Assembly (NCBI GenBank): GCA_020635355.1
Contig: JACJZW010000008.1
Coordinates: forward strand, 1 to 64,000
Origin: Flavobacteriales bacterium
GTDB lineage: Bacteria > Bacteroidota > Bacteroidia > NS11-12g > UBA9320
Length of the DNA stretch: 64,000 bases
Direction: 5' to 3'
The translations under genes were made by a program, and so were the position numbers. Positions 7,490 through 16,795 of the stretch are shown one piece after another. The notes beneath the pieces are model-generated. The model did no database searches, was not told the origin of the DNA, and worked only from the letters and a program-made list of their open reading frames with translations. Position 1 is the stretch's first letter; every line of letters begins with the position of its first letter.

Positions 7490-7810
7490 ATGGAGATGCG
7501 TAGAGATATTTTTCAGGCGATTGCTGATCCCACCCGACGGGCCATCATTGCCCTGGTGGCGGCACAGGCTATGACACCCGGTGCCATCGCAGCTGAGTTT
7601 TCGTCGTCCCGGCAAACCATTTCCCGCCACATTCAAATTCTTACGGAATGCCAACTGCTTCGTCAGGATCAAAAAGGACGGGAAATCCATTACCATCTCA
7701 ACCCCAATCAATTCAAGGAGATCGCTGATTTTATTGAACCATTCCGTCAACTTTGGGACGATCGGTTCAACAAACTGGAAGCCCTCATGAACAACCCAAC
7801 AAATCCCTAA
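7490..7810 (+). CDS. ArsR-family winged-helix transcriptional regulator
   Basis: About 106 residues from the ATG at 7490; an in-frame TTG at 7469 would place the start inside the operator and is less likely. FQAIADPTRRAIIALV is the classic ArsR N-terminal helix; SSSRQTISRHIQILTECQLL is the recognition helix-turn-helix and GREIHYHLNP the wing. No Cys metal site is seen, so it is of the SdpR/YczG type rather than a metal sensor. First gene of a four-gene operon and likely autorepressor. Confidence 0.88.
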   Translation: MEMRRDIFQAIADPTRRAIIALVAAQAMTPGAIAAEFSSSRQTISRHIQILTECQLLRQDQKGREIHYHLNPNQFKEIADFIEPFRQLWDDRFNKLEALMNNPTNP

Positions 7811-7812
7811 TC

Positions 7813-8286
7813 ATGGAACTTAAAACACAGGTTACCGCGGAGAAAGACCGACAAGAAATTTTCATCACACGCGATTTCAATATCCCGGTGGATGCCCTTT
7901 TCACGGCTTTCACGGATCCCAAAATTGTTGCCCAATGGATGAATACCCACGTTGAAAAATTGGAGTGCCAACCTCATGGCAGCTACCGCTTTGTGACCAC
8001 GGACCAAATGGGAAATGAGCATGGTTTCAACGGTGTAATCCACGAAATCATCCCCCAAAAACGCATCACCCGCACCTTTCAAATGGAAAGTGCATCCTTC
8101 CCGGTTCAGTTGGAATATTTAGACTTTAAACCAATTGATACCCACAAAAGCTTGTTAACCATGCACGTCATCTACCAATCTGTAGCGGTGCGAGACGCCA
8201 TTCTCAAACTTCCGTTTGTGAAAGGAATCAATATGGCCCACAATAGACTGGAGCAACTACTGACCTCATCTCAACCAGCCTTATGA
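7813..8286 (+). CDS. SRPBCC (AHSA1/START-like) domain protein
   Basis: 157 residues from ATG 7813. The segment ITRDFNIPVDALFTAFTDP, then WMNTHVEKLE and GSYRFVTTDQMGNEHGFNGV, is the activator-of-Hsp90/START-like ligand-binding fold common in small bacterial proteins. ArsR-SRPBCC pairs are frequent and the SRPBCC protein is thought to bind a small hydrophobic ligand. It overlaps the next gene by four bases (ATGA), supporting an operon. Confidence 0.85.
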   Translation: MELKTQVTAEKDRQEIFITRDFNIPVDALFTAFTDPKIVAQWMNTHVEKLECQPHGSYRFVTTDQMGNEHGFNGVIHEIIPQKRITRTFQMESASFPVQLEYLDFKPIDTHKSLLTMHVIYQSVAVRDAILKLPFVKGINMAHNRLEQLLTSSQPAL

Positions 8287-8672
8287 AAAAACGTAAAAAC
8301 ATCATCTACTGGGTCTCAACAGGATGGTTAGCCCTCGGAATGACCTCCACCGGTCTTGTTCAAATCCTCCAGGTTGAACAAGAGGTTGAACGAACCGTCA
8401 ATCACCTTGGATTCCCCATCTACTTTCTCAGTATCCTCGGCATCTGGAAGTTGTTGGGCGTTGTGGCGGTTCTAGTTCCCCGTTTTCCGGTATTGAAGGA
8501 GTGGGCATATGCGGGCTTCTTTTTCACCGTTACCGGGGCATTGATAGCGCATGGCGCTGTTCATGATCCCATGAGTGAATATTTCCCGGCAATATTACTT
8601 TTGACCCTTACCCTGCTTTCCTGGTATTTCAGACCGGAAAACCGAAGACCAATCAATTCACCATCTACCTAA
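8283..8672 (+). CDS. DoxX-like membrane protein
   Basis: 129 residues with four hydrophobic segments (about 8-26, 45-65, 71-90 and 98-115) and the pattern FPIYFLSILGIWKLLGVVAVL, typical of DoxX-like proteins found behind ArsR-SRPBCC genes. It overlaps the preceding stop by four bases and abuts the next gene without a gap. Function unknown; membrane location is clear. Confidence 0.83.
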   Translation: MKKRKNIIYWVSTGWLALGMTSTGLVQILQVEQEVERTVNHLGFPIYFLSILGIWKLLGVVAVLVPRFPVLKEWAYAGFFFTVTGALIAHGAVHDPMSEYFPAILLLTLTLLSWYFRPENRRPINSPST

Positions 8673-9308
8673 ATGAGCGGAGCACTTAACCCACAAGTAG
8701 ACCTGTATCTCGAAGAAGGTTGCGGCCGATGCGATCTCTATCAAACACCTCATTGTAAGGTCCACACCTGGGGTGCTGAATTAATTCAACTACGCATGTT
8801 GGTGTTGGAATCAGGTCTGATGGAGGAATTCAAATGGAAACAACCCACCTACACACTCGACGGAAAAAATGTGCTGATGGTCACCGCCTTTAAGGATTAC
8901 GCCTGCATCAGTTTTTTCAAAGGTGTACTGCTTGATGACCCGAACAATCTGTTGGAATTTGCCGGTGAAAACTCACAATCCGGCAAGTTGTTGAAATGCC
9001 GAAGTGTGGACTTCATCCTAGAATGGGAACCGGCTATTCGTGAGCTTATCCAACAAGCCATTGCTACGGAGCAATCCGGAAAAAAGGTTGAACTTAAACC
9101 GATGTCTGACTACGATGTTCCCGAAGAATTGCAAAATCGATTGGACGATGACCCCTTTTACCGCGCTGCTTTTGAGGCATTAACACCGGGAAGAAAACGA
9201 TCTTACTACCTATACATCGGCGGAGCAAAACAATCTGCAACCCGTGATTCCCGGGTAGATAAATCCCTCACCAAGATTCTTCAGGGAAAAGGTTGGAATG
9301 AATATTAA
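8673..9308 (+). CDS. YdeI/DUF1801-type protein
   Basis: 211 residues. The N-terminal region (MEEFKWKQPTYTLDGKNV and FKDYACISFFKGVLL) is the DUF1801/YdeI fold, and the C-terminal PEELQNRLDDDPFYRAAFEA with LTPGRKRSYYLYI is the bacteriocin-protection YdeI/OmpD-associated tail. Last gene of the ArsR operon (7490-9308). A Cys-rich start (GCGRCDLYQTPHCK) is seen in part of the family. Function unknown. Confidence 0.8.
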   Translation: MSGALNPQVDLYLEEGCGRCDLYQTPHCKVHTWGAELIQLRMLVLESGLMEEFKWKQPTYTLDGKNVLMVTAFKDYACISFFKGVLLDDPNNLLEFAGENSQSGKLLKCRSVDFILEWEPAIRELIQQAIATEQSGKKVELKPMSDYDVPEELQNRLDDDPFYRAAFEALTPGRKRSYYLYIGGAKQSATRDSRVDKSLTKILQGKGWNEY

Positions 9309-9316
9309 GCACCTCT

Positions 9317-9946
9317 TTATGTGAGGAATTTACCCAATGCACTGGGCTGATACAACAACCAACCGGTAAGACTGTACCGACTCTTAAAGGCTTCCAAAAC
9401 CCCGTGCGGAACATCCGCACTTTTGAACAACACACATCGATTGGCAATGGGCTCTACCCGGATCCGTGAATCATCCGGTCGTACTATCTCCAATTCTCCC
9501 CCATCTCCAACCTGCCAGCCGTCGTTCAGATAGATGATAATCGAAATCATTCGGTTATTTCGATTTTCAAACTGATCCAGATGCGTATCATAATGGCCCC
9601 CGGATGGATAGTGCGCCAAATGAAACTCATACCCCGATAAACTCAAATAGCAGTAGCGATTGAACATGGAAATTGTTTCATCCACCAACAACCAAAAACG
9701 GCTTAACGACTCATCCCTGACTCGATCCAACCAGTAGGTCCGATCACCCCGAATGTCTTTTTCAATCGTGTTCCGGTCTAATGCACCAATCCCGGCCTGA
9801 GTAAATTGTGACAGGTGGTCCTGAAAAAAGGATTGGATTTGATGGTAAACATCCGGATCCAAAAAGTGATCTATTACCACAAAATCCTGCTCGGCAAGCT
9901 CATCCATCCAGACCAGCCATTGCTGCGAATCATACTGTTGATCCAT
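9317..9946 (-). CDS. 2-oxoglutarate/Fe(II)-dependent oxygenase, prolyl-4-hydroxylase-like
   Basis: 209 residues. The iron-binding HxD is in HYDTHLDQF, the distal His in VPHGVLEA and the 2-oxoglutarate Arg in RYSLTGWLL. ISIIIYLNDGW and GDGGELEI are the flanking strands of the double-stranded beta-helix. This is the P4H-like (PKHD/SM-20) group; the likely substrate is a protein prolyl or similar residue, but this cannot be told from sequence. Convergent with the YdeI gene, nine bases apart. Confidence 0.87.
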   Translation of the reverse strand: MDQQYDSQQWLVWMDELAEQDFVVIDHFLDPDVYHQIQSFFQDHLSQFTQAGIGALDRNTIEKDIRGDRTYWLDRVRDESLSRFWLLVDETISMFNRYCYLSLSGYEFHLAHYPSGGHYDTHLDQFENRNNRMISIIIYLNDGWQVGDGGELEIVRPDDSRIRVEPIANRCVLFKSADVPHGVLEAFKSRYSLTGWLLYQPSALGKFLT

Positions 9947-10022
9947 CCACTAATTCAATGGGCGAATGTAGCCGATGCTATCATAGGAATTACCAATTTC
10001 TGAAGTTGTAATCTTGTAGGAT

Positions 10023-10559
10023 ATGAAGGTGATTGAAATTCCGCTCAATAAATCAAAGGTCGGTTTGATCGTATTCAGTTCTGCCGCCTTTGTGTTTGCC
10101 GGATCCCGGCTCGCATTTAGCCCACAGTCGTTTCAAAACCGATTCATATCCAACCCGTTGATTCTGCAAATCTTTGGAGTTATCGCCATGTTGATCTTCC
10201 TCTTCTTGGGCATCATGACGATGCGAAAACTGCTCGACAAGAAAATGGGATTGGTGATCAATGAACTCGGCATTACGGATCATTCCACAGCCACCAGCAT
10301 CGGGTTGATCCGTTGGGAGGATATCGAGGATATATCAGAACTCAACGTCTGGAATTCCAAGCTGATTGGTATCCGTCTTAAGAACCCAGAACCGTATAAG
10401 GTTCAGGTATCCAGTCGTTTAACACGAAAGACCCTGGAAATGAATAGAAAATCATACAACACCGACGTCCTGATAAACACCCAAACGCTAAAAACCGAAT
10501 ACCGATCACTCAAATCCCAGATTGATCAGGCCTGGAAGAATTACTTCGAGAATCTGTGA
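10023..10559 (+). CDS. STM3941-family membrane protein
   Basis: 178 residues: N-terminal EIPLNKSK, two transmembrane segments (about residues 12-30 and 45-66), then a PH-like soluble domain with LVINELGITDHST and GLIRWEDIEDI, which is the STM3941 layout. Function of the family is unknown. Confidence 0.75.
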   Translation: MKVIEIPLNKSKVGLIVFSSAAFVFAGSRLAFSPQSFQNRFISNPLILQIFGVIAMLIFLFLGIMTMRKLLDKKMGLVINELGITDHSTATSIGLIRWEDIEDISELNVWNSKLIGIRLKNPEPYKVQVSSRLTRKTLEMNRKSYNTDVLINTQTLKTEYRSLKSQIDQAWKNYFENL

Positions 10560-10639
10560 TTCCCGCTCCATATATTTTCAATCAATCCGTTCATCATCTA
10601 TTCCGTAAGAATGCGACTTTTGTTTTTTGTGTGTTGATT

Positions 10640-12757
10640 ATGCGTTACTCCATTCTGCTTCTCGTCCTTTCCGTTGTTGCTTTATCGACCTATGCTCAAA
10701 ATCCGGCCATCAACTTTGATGGAACCGATGATTATATCCAAACATCGTTCAACGGCATTTCGGGAAAGGATGCCCGAACAGTTGAAGCCTGGATACGCAC
10801 CACGGCGAACTGCGATCCCAGCACCGGTGGCAAACAAAAGATTATAACGGACTGGGGGTCCAATTCCACCGGGGAACGGTTTACCATGAACATTATGCGC
10901 AATCAGGCCTTGCGGTTGGAAGTGAACGGCAGCGGACTAAATGGTCAAACCGCCATAAACGATGGCTACTGGCACCATGTGGCGGTGGTATACGACCCCA
11001 ACGCATCCAACCCGATCAGTTTATACGTTGATGGCACCCTGGATACCGCCGGTACCATACCCACTTCCATTAATACGGGTACATCCGTTGATATGCGGAT
11101 TGGTTTGCGCGTAGACAATGCCAATAGCTTTGAGGGCGATATTGATGAGGTTCGGGTATTTAATTATGCGCGCACCGACAGTGCCATCAAGGCCGATATG
11201 TTCCAGCAACTCTGTAATGCTCCATCCGGACTGGTTGCCTATTACAGACTGGATGAAGGCAATCCTGGAGCCAACAACTCCTCCAAAAAAACAGCAACGG
11301 AATCCATTAGCAGTAAGCATGGAACACTCACCAATTTTAATCTGTATGGTTCATCGTCCAACTGGATTAGTGGGTCAAACGCTGTGATAGGCAAAACAGG
11401 TGACACCCTGGACGTCCTGGAATGTTATGAATACACCAGCTCTTCCGGTAAAACCTACAGTTCAACAGGTACCTATTTTGAAACCTTTACCAACAGCAAG
11501 GGCTGTGATTCCATTCTCACCATTAACCTCAAAGTTGGCCGATCTTATGACATCACCTATCCATCGGCCTGTGATTCATTTACGCTGCCATCCGGCCAGG
11601 TGGTATACAACAGCGGCACATACCGGGATACGCTTTTCAAGGCCAATAGTGTAGGCTGCGACTCCATTAGGCTCACCATCCTAACCCTTCAAAAAAGTAC
11701 GACCAGTCAGGAATCCATGACATCCTGCGATTCCATTGAAATTGACCAGATGTGGTATTACCAATCGTTAGACGTGGACAAAACACTCCAACTACCTTCA
11801 GGTTGTGACTCGGTGCATACCATTCATGTTCACATAGACACGTCCAGCCAGTTCTGGCAATCGGTTACCACCTGTGACACGTTTTATTCCTCGCTGGGCA
11901 ACACCTATACGCAATCCGGTCTATACACCGATATTCTTCAGAAAGCCACCCAATTTGGCTGCGACTCGGTTATTTACACCGATCTCACCATTCATCAAAG
12001 CGTTGCGATTTCAACTCCTGTAACCGCGTGTGATTCATTTACCTCACCAGGTGGCATCACGTACCTCAAGAGCGGCGTTTTTGATGAGTTTTTCCAAACT
12101 TCCCACGGGTGTGATTCCGTGATTTCATATGACATCACCGTGAATACAACCCAACACAGTAACCTGAATCAAGAGGCCTGCGATTCTGCCTTCGTAAATC
12201 ATACCTGGTACTTCACCACACAATTGATCCAGTTCGCCGACACCACCACTTCCGGATGCGATTCTTTGGTTGAAGTTGATTTAACCGTTACAACGATTAA
12301 CCATTCCGTATCGCAAAACGGAGATCAACTGGAAGCATTGGAGAAAAACGCCGACTATCAATGGTTTAATTGCAGCACCCAAAAGGATGTTCCGGGCGCT
12401 ACGGCCGATGTATTCACCCCCACCAGCAGTGGTAATTATGCGGTCCGAATCCAAAAAAATTCATGTGAAAAAACCAGTGAGTGCACGTATGTTCAACCTT
12501 CATCCTCACAGATTCTTTCGAATCCTTTGATACGGCTGTACCCGAATCCATCATCTGACCAGTTTGTTTTGGAAGTGCCGCCGGGTTTAACAGTAAAATC
12601 AATTCAGGTGTATGACCATTCGGGCCGTGTTATTGGTGAATTCCAAAGTGAAAACAATCAGGTTGCATACAACCATCAACTCCCAGACGGGCATTATTTA
12701 ATCTTCATTGAAACCAGTTGGGGTGTTACCCAAGCTGAATTGTTGGTTATCCACTGA
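10640..12757 (+). CDS. T9SS-exported LamG-domain protein with Cys-Asp-Ser repeats
   Basis: 705 residues from the ATG at 10640 (MRYSILLLV starts a signal peptide ending YAQ); upstream in-frame codons exist but lack one. A LamG/concanavalin-like domain covers about residues 20-215 (INFDGTDDYIQT, VEAWIRT, WHHVAVVYD, FEGDIDEVRVFNYART). Six modules of about 42-46 residues follow, each opening with a Cys near an acidic residue and closing with GCDS. A type A sorting domain (IRLYPNPSSDQF) ends the chain, so it should be exported by T9SS and attached to the surface. Likely an adhesin or carbohydrate binder. Confidence 0.85.
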   Translation: MRYSILLLVLSVVALSTYAQNPAINFDGTDDYIQTSFNGISGKDARTVEAWIRTTANCDPSTGGKQKIITDWGSNSTGERFTMNIMRNQALRLEVNGSGLNGQTAINDGYWHHVAVVYDPNASNPISLYVDGTLDTAGTIPTSINTGTSVDMRIGLRVDNANSFEGDIDEVRVFNYARTDSAIKADMFQQLCNAPSGLVAYYRLDEGNPGANNSSKKTATESISSKHGTLTNFNLYGSSSNWISGSNAVIGKTGDTLDVLECYEYTSSSGKTYSSTGTYFETFTNSKGCDSILTINLKVGRSYDITYPSACDSFTLPSGQVVYNSGTYRDTLFKANSVGCDSIRLTILTLQKSTTSQESMTSCDSIEIDQMWYYQSLDVDKTLQLPSGCDSVHTIHVHIDTSSQFWQSVTTCDTFYSSLGNTYTQSGLYTDILQKATQFGCDSVIYTDLTIHQSVAISTPVTACDSFTSPGGITYLKSGVFDEFFQTSHGCDSVISYDITVNTTQHSNLNQEACDSAFVNHTWYFTTQLIQFADTTTSGCDSLVEVDLTVTTINHSVSQNGDQLEALEKNADYQWFNCSTQKDVPGATADVFTPTSSGNYAVRIQKNSCEKTSECTYVQPSSSQILSNPLIRLYPNPSSDQFVLEVPPGLTVKSIQVYDHSGRVIGEFQSENNQVAYNHQLPDGHYLIFIETSWGVTQAELLVIH

Positions 12758-12848
12758 CAGATATTCACATTCTCCTTTCTCTCTTTAGTCTTTTGATATT
12801 AAGATACTTCCTGGAAAGTATGTTGATCCAGCAATGGGTTTGTATTAA

Positions 12849-12877
12849 AATTTCATAAAATGATAACAATTTCATAA
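12849..12877. promoter_or_regulatory. Direct AATTTCATAA repeats upstream of the porin gene
   Basis: AATTTCATAA occurs at 12849-12858 and again at 12868-12877, 19 bases apart, with TGATAACA between them. The sequence is reminiscent of Pho boxes (TGTCATAAA-type direct repeats), and both downstream genes handle phosphate. The spacing is not the usual 11 or 22 bases, so a PhoB site is only a suggestion. Confidence 0.3.
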
Positions 12878-12934
12878 TCCAGAGGATAACTCTGTTTTGT
12901 ATCGCGGCTCGGTTCTTTGCACCAAAGTTTGAAA

Positions 12935-14128
12935 ATGAAGCGATTAAAAAGAATCTCGGCTCTTATGATTTGTGCGTTCCTGACGCTGCAAAATGTAATG
13001 GCTCAAATCGAATTGCCATCGTATGACAAGGGCCTGTCCATTCAGGCAAAAGATGGGAGTGCCAAACTGAAATTCAGTTTTCGGGTTCAATCACTCTTTA
13101 CAGCGGAGGTTGAAGAAGGTTCCAACAACCCAACCTATGCCATGATGATCAGACGATCCCGATTGAAGAGTGACGGATACTTTTTGAATAAAAAATTTGG
13201 ATACAAGTTTGAAATGGGACTTTCAAATGGAGATATCGGCAATGGCCGTGAAATACCGGAATCAGGCAATGCTCCGAGACTGCTTCTTGATGGTGTTTTG
13301 AAATATTCGCCCAAACCGGCGTGGGAGGTATGGTTTGGTCAAACAAAATTGCCAGGTAATCGCGAACGTGTTATCTCATCTCAAAAGTTGCAATTCGTAG
13401 ATCGCAGCCTTGTCAATTCTGATTTTAACATCGATCGGGATTTTGGTGTTTGGGTGTTTTACAAAAAATCCATCGCAAAAATTCCAGTTATTTTATCTGG
13501 CGCCATTTCCAATGGAGAGGGCAGGGATATTACCGTTGACAACATTGGAGGATTCAGTTATACCGGTAGGTTTGAGTTTTTACCACTGGGTGAATTTACC
13601 AAGAAAGGCCACTATGTATCGTCCGATCTGGAACGGGAAAAGAAACCTAAAGTAGCCATTGGGGTTAGTTACAACTACAACCAAAACGCCTCAAGACAAA
13701 ATGGACAACTTGGAAGTTTTGTTAAGGATTCAAATGGCTATTATTTGGCCGATCTGTCCAATGTTATGGCCGATTTGATGTTCAAGTTTAAAGGTTGGAG
13801 TGCCTTAGCTGAATACGCTCAAAGAACCTCCACACACGATTTTGCCACTGCACCAGAATTGAGTTCGTTTTTCGATCTTGGATATGGATCCAATTTTCAG
13901 GTAGGTTACCTCTGGAAAAATAACTTTGAAGTGGCGGGAAGATACACTGACATTGTTGCAGCGGAATCCTTCACAGCTCTCAAGTCAAGAAAGCAATACA
14001 CTTTGGGATTATCTAAATACCTCTCCGGACACAACCTCAAATGGCAAACAGATCTGTCCTATACGAAACAGGCAACTGCAACCAAAGGAGATTTCATGTA
14101 TCGCTTCCAATTTGAATTCGGAATCTAA
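12935..14128 (+). CDS. Phosphate-selective porin O/P family outer-membrane protein
   Basis: 398 residues from ATG 12935, with signal peptide (ALMICAFLTLQNVMAQ). KLKFSFRVQSLFTAEV, then MMIRRSRLKSDGYFLNKKFGYKFEMGL, VWFGQTKLPGNRERVISSQKLQ and FDRDFG-like strands are the OprO/OprP pattern; the C terminus ends in an aromatic beta strand (FMYRFQFEFGI) as in outer-membrane barrels. It should let phosphate or other anions through the outer membrane. The Na/Pi cotransporter gene follows after 96 bases. Confidence 0.87.
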   Translation: MKRLKRISALMICAFLTLQNVMAQIELPSYDKGLSIQAKDGSAKLKFSFRVQSLFTAEVEEGSNNPTYAMMIRRSRLKSDGYFLNKKFGYKFEMGLSNGDIGNGREIPESGNAPRLLLDGVLKYSPKPAWEVWFGQTKLPGNRERVISSQKLQFVDRSLVNSDFNIDRDFGVWVFYKKSIAKIPVILSGAISNGEGRDITVDNIGGFSYTGRFEFLPLGEFTKKGHYVSSDLEREKKPKVAIGVSYNYNQNASRQNGQLGSFVKDSNGYYLADLSNVMADLMFKFKGWSALAEYAQRTSTHDFATAPELSSFFDLGYGSNFQVGYLWKNNFEVAGRYTDIVAAESFTALKSRKQYTLGLSKYLSGHNLKWQTDLSYTKQATATKGDFMYRFQFEFGI

Positions 14129-14224
14129 ATGGTTAATAATTCCTTAACATTGAGAAAGCGTATATATGCTCCTTAATCACCGTAAACTTGCACTAATTTT
14201 TAACTGAGACCAATTACTTCAAAC

Positions 14225-16336
14225 ATGCTTCGGAAATTTTTCATCGTAACGATTATGGCCTTGATGGGTCATTTTGCGGTAGCAAATCCTGATTCAACAT
14301 CAGCCGGGTCCACAGAAATCCAGCAGTTAGGAAAGGAGACTTTTGAAAACTTAAATTCCAGTGGTACACCCGGTGGCTCCAAATTGTCCTGGAATCTTCG
14401 ATACTCAGACAGATCTCAAATTTCCAATCTGATCATCAAATTTCGTCGTAAAATTGATAAAGAGAAGCCATGGCGTTATTCCGAAGTAATATCTGCAGAT
14501 AAGACCAAGTTCGAACTGTCTGATCTTCGAAATGATGAAAAATACGAATGGTATGTAGGCTGCCGTAAAGACGGTGGTGACGTGGCTGCCATACTATCCG
14601 ACAATGGACCAAATGACGAGCAAATGGTTTGGTCTGATAAAGGGAAATTCCATACAGACCGACCATGGGACTTCTACAAATTCCTGGTCCTGCTTGGATC
14701 TCTTGGTCTATTCATCTTTGGGATGAAACTCATGAGTGAGGGCCTTCAACAAAGTGCAGGAGGGAAACTAAGACAAATTTTGAGCTCAATGACCTCCAAC
14801 CGATATATTGGAGTTCTGAGCGGATTTCTGATTACAGCTCTGGTTCAATCCTCATCAGCCACTACGGTGATGACGGTAAGCTTTGTAAACGCCGGATTGT
14901 TGAGTTTGGTAGAATCAGCCGGTGTTATGATGGGTGCCAATATCGGTACCACGATAACCGGATGGCTCGTATCCATCTTTGGATTTAAAGTAAGTGTATC
15001 CGACTATTCTTTGCTGATTCTAGCAATTGGAGCACCTATGATGTTCCTTAGAAAGTCCAGTACCAAAGGGTGGGCAAATGCACTAATTGGTTTTGCCATT
15101 CTTTTTATGGGTCTCGGATTTCTTAAGGATGCCGTACCGAGTCTGGATCACGACTCCCCAATTGTTCAGTTTTTCACCCGATTTACAGACACGCCATTCT
15201 TCGGACGTATAATGTTTGTTCTGTTGGGAACACTCGTTACCGTTGTGGTTCAATCGTCGAGCGCTGCTATGGCGCTGACGCTAACAATGGTTCTCAAAGG
15301 CATCATTCCATTTGACGTAGGTGCAGCAATGATCCTTGGTGAAAACATCGGTACCACAATTACCGCAGAATTAGCCAGCTTGATTGGTAATGTGCACGCC
15401 AAACGATCGGCAAGAATTCACTCCATGTTCAATATTGTTGGGGTAACATGGATGGTATTTCTTATGCCATTCTTCCTGTCAGGCATTACCAGCGTCATGA
15501 ACATTGATCCCGTTCAAAATGGTGAAGACGCCACCATCGGTTTGGCCGCATTCCATACCGTGTTCAACGCAACCAACGTATTACTCACGATTGGATTTGT
15601 ACCGTGGTTGGTTAAACTAGCTATCTACACCGTGCCAAGTAAAGGTGAGGACGATGAGGTTTTCAAATTGGAATACATCAGCAGCGGTCTTACCAATACA
15701 CCGGAACTTTCTTTATTGGAAGCCAAGAAAGAGGTCCACAAATTCGGTAAACTCACGCTTAAAATGTCGCACAAGGCTAAAGAACTATTGAATGCCACGG
15801 ACCTAAAAGACCGTACGCGATTGATTAAAAAAATCGCCAAATACGAGGACATAACGGATCGAATGGAAACGGAAATCGCCAATTACCTCAGTAAAATATC
15901 CGCTGATGACCTCTCCTTAAAAGCCTCCGCGGAATTGAGAAGCATGATGAGCATTATCAATGATCTTGAGCGAATTGGTGATATCTACTTCGAAATTTCA
16001 AAAGCTTTGGAACGGAAAAACGAGGATAAAATCTGGTTCCATCAAAAACAGCGTGATAACCTGAACAAATTATTCTCTCTGGTTGATGAAGCCATGGAAA
16101 TAATGATCGGTAACCTAAATATTGAACAGGATGACGTTAATGAGTCAACTGCCAATCTGAAGGAATCTGAGATCAACAATTTCCGTAACAAGCTACGACG
16201 ATCTCACCTGAAGAGCATTGAGCAAAAGGAATACAACATCCGCGCAGGAATGGTGTACAGTAACCTTTTCTCCTCCCTTGAACGGGTTGGAGATCACGTT
16301 ATCAATGTAACCGAAGCACTTACAGAGAAGGATTAA
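14225..16336 (+). CDS. Na/Pi cotransporter with PhoU-like C-terminal domain and periplasmic N-domain
   Basis: 703 residues. A signal peptide and an FN3-like domain (about residues 45-140, LSDLRNDEKYEWYVGCRKDGG) precede the membrane part. Two inverted Na_Pi_cotrans repeats carry the QSSSATT and QSSSAAM motifs with GANIGTT and GENIGTT. The C-terminal 180 residues (about 510-700) are PhoU-like helices (MSIINDLERIGDIYFEI, FSSLERVGDHVINVTEAL). It imports phosphate with sodium. The extracytoplasmic N-terminal domain is an addition over the usual NptA/YjbB length of about 550. It ends four bases inside the convergent neighbour. Confidence 0.92.
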   Translation: MLRKFFIVTIMALMGHFAVANPDSTSAGSTEIQQLGKETFENLNSSGTPGGSKLSWNLRYSDRSQISNLIIKFRRKIDKEKPWRYSEVISADKTKFELSDLRNDEKYEWYVGCRKDGGDVAAILSDNGPNDEQMVWSDKGKFHTDRPWDFYKFLVLLGSLGLFIFGMKLMSEGLQQSAGGKLRQILSSMTSNRYIGVLSGFLITALVQSSSATTVMTVSFVNAGLLSLVESAGVMMGANIGTTITGWLVSIFGFKVSVSDYSLLILAIGAPMMFLRKSSTKGWANALIGFAILFMGLGFLKDAVPSLDHDSPIVQFFTRFTDTPFFGRIMFVLLGTLVTVVVQSSSAAMALTLTMVLKGIIPFDVGAAMILGENIGTTITAELASLIGNVHAKRSARIHSMFNIVGVTWMVFLMPFFLSGITSVMNIDPVQNGEDATIGLAAFHTVFNATNVLLTIGFVPWLVKLAIYTVPSKGEDDEVFKLEYISSGLTNTPELSLLEAKKEVHKFGKLTLKMSHKAKELLNATDLKDRTRLIKKIAKYEDITDRMETEIANYLSKISADDLSLKASAELRSMMSIINDLERIGDIYFEISKALERKNEDKIWFHQKQRDNLNKLFSLVDEAMEIMIGNLNIEQDDVNESTANLKESEINNFRNKLRRSHLKSIEQKEYNIRAGMVYSNLFSSLERVGDHVINVTEALTEKD

Positions 16337-16713
16337 CCCAACAACTCCTGCATGTCTTCCTGAAGGCAACTTTGCCAGAACGGGCGAATGCAGTTTTTCC
16401 AAAACCGTTTTCCGGCAATGGAAAGCTCCCGCAGTTCGCGCTTGAGTTCCAGCAAGACGAAGGAATTCACCTTTGGGTGGATGAAGAAGGGCTTCATATT
16501 CCACCAGCCGGGATAGTTCTGACGTACGTAATTCCAGGCGTCACTCCAGGATTCAAAAACCGGAAACTGAAGATCCAGGTAATTGTACATATCCTCTGTG
16601 GTGTCCAACATGTACACGAAGGAACCTTGACTGTTTCGCACTCTGCTGATGGCAATGGTGAAGTCTGTTGAACCTGCCTCAAAAAACCGTTGTTTGATAA
16701 TGCTGTCTTTCAT
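16333..16713 (-). CDS. Hypothetical protein
   Basis: 126 residues, no signal peptide, rich in Trp and aromatic residues (ESWSDAWNYVRQNYPGWW). No family recognised. It converges on the Na/Pi cotransporter gene with a four-base overlap of the stop regions, and diverges from the WYL regulator gene 82 bases away, so the two may share a regulatory region. Confidence 0.6.
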   Translation of the reverse strand: MKDSIIKQRFFEAGSTDFTIAISRVRNSQGSFVYMLDTTEDMYNYLDLQFPVFESWSDAWNYVRQNYPGWWNMKPFFIHPKVNSFVLLELKRELRELSIAGKRFWKNCIRPFWQSCLQEDMQELLG

Positions 16714-16795
16714 AATTCTCTAACTTTGATTCAAAGGAATTCTCCGAAAATGCAGCCTATCTGCATTCTTAAAATTCTCTGATTTTTTTTGCAGC

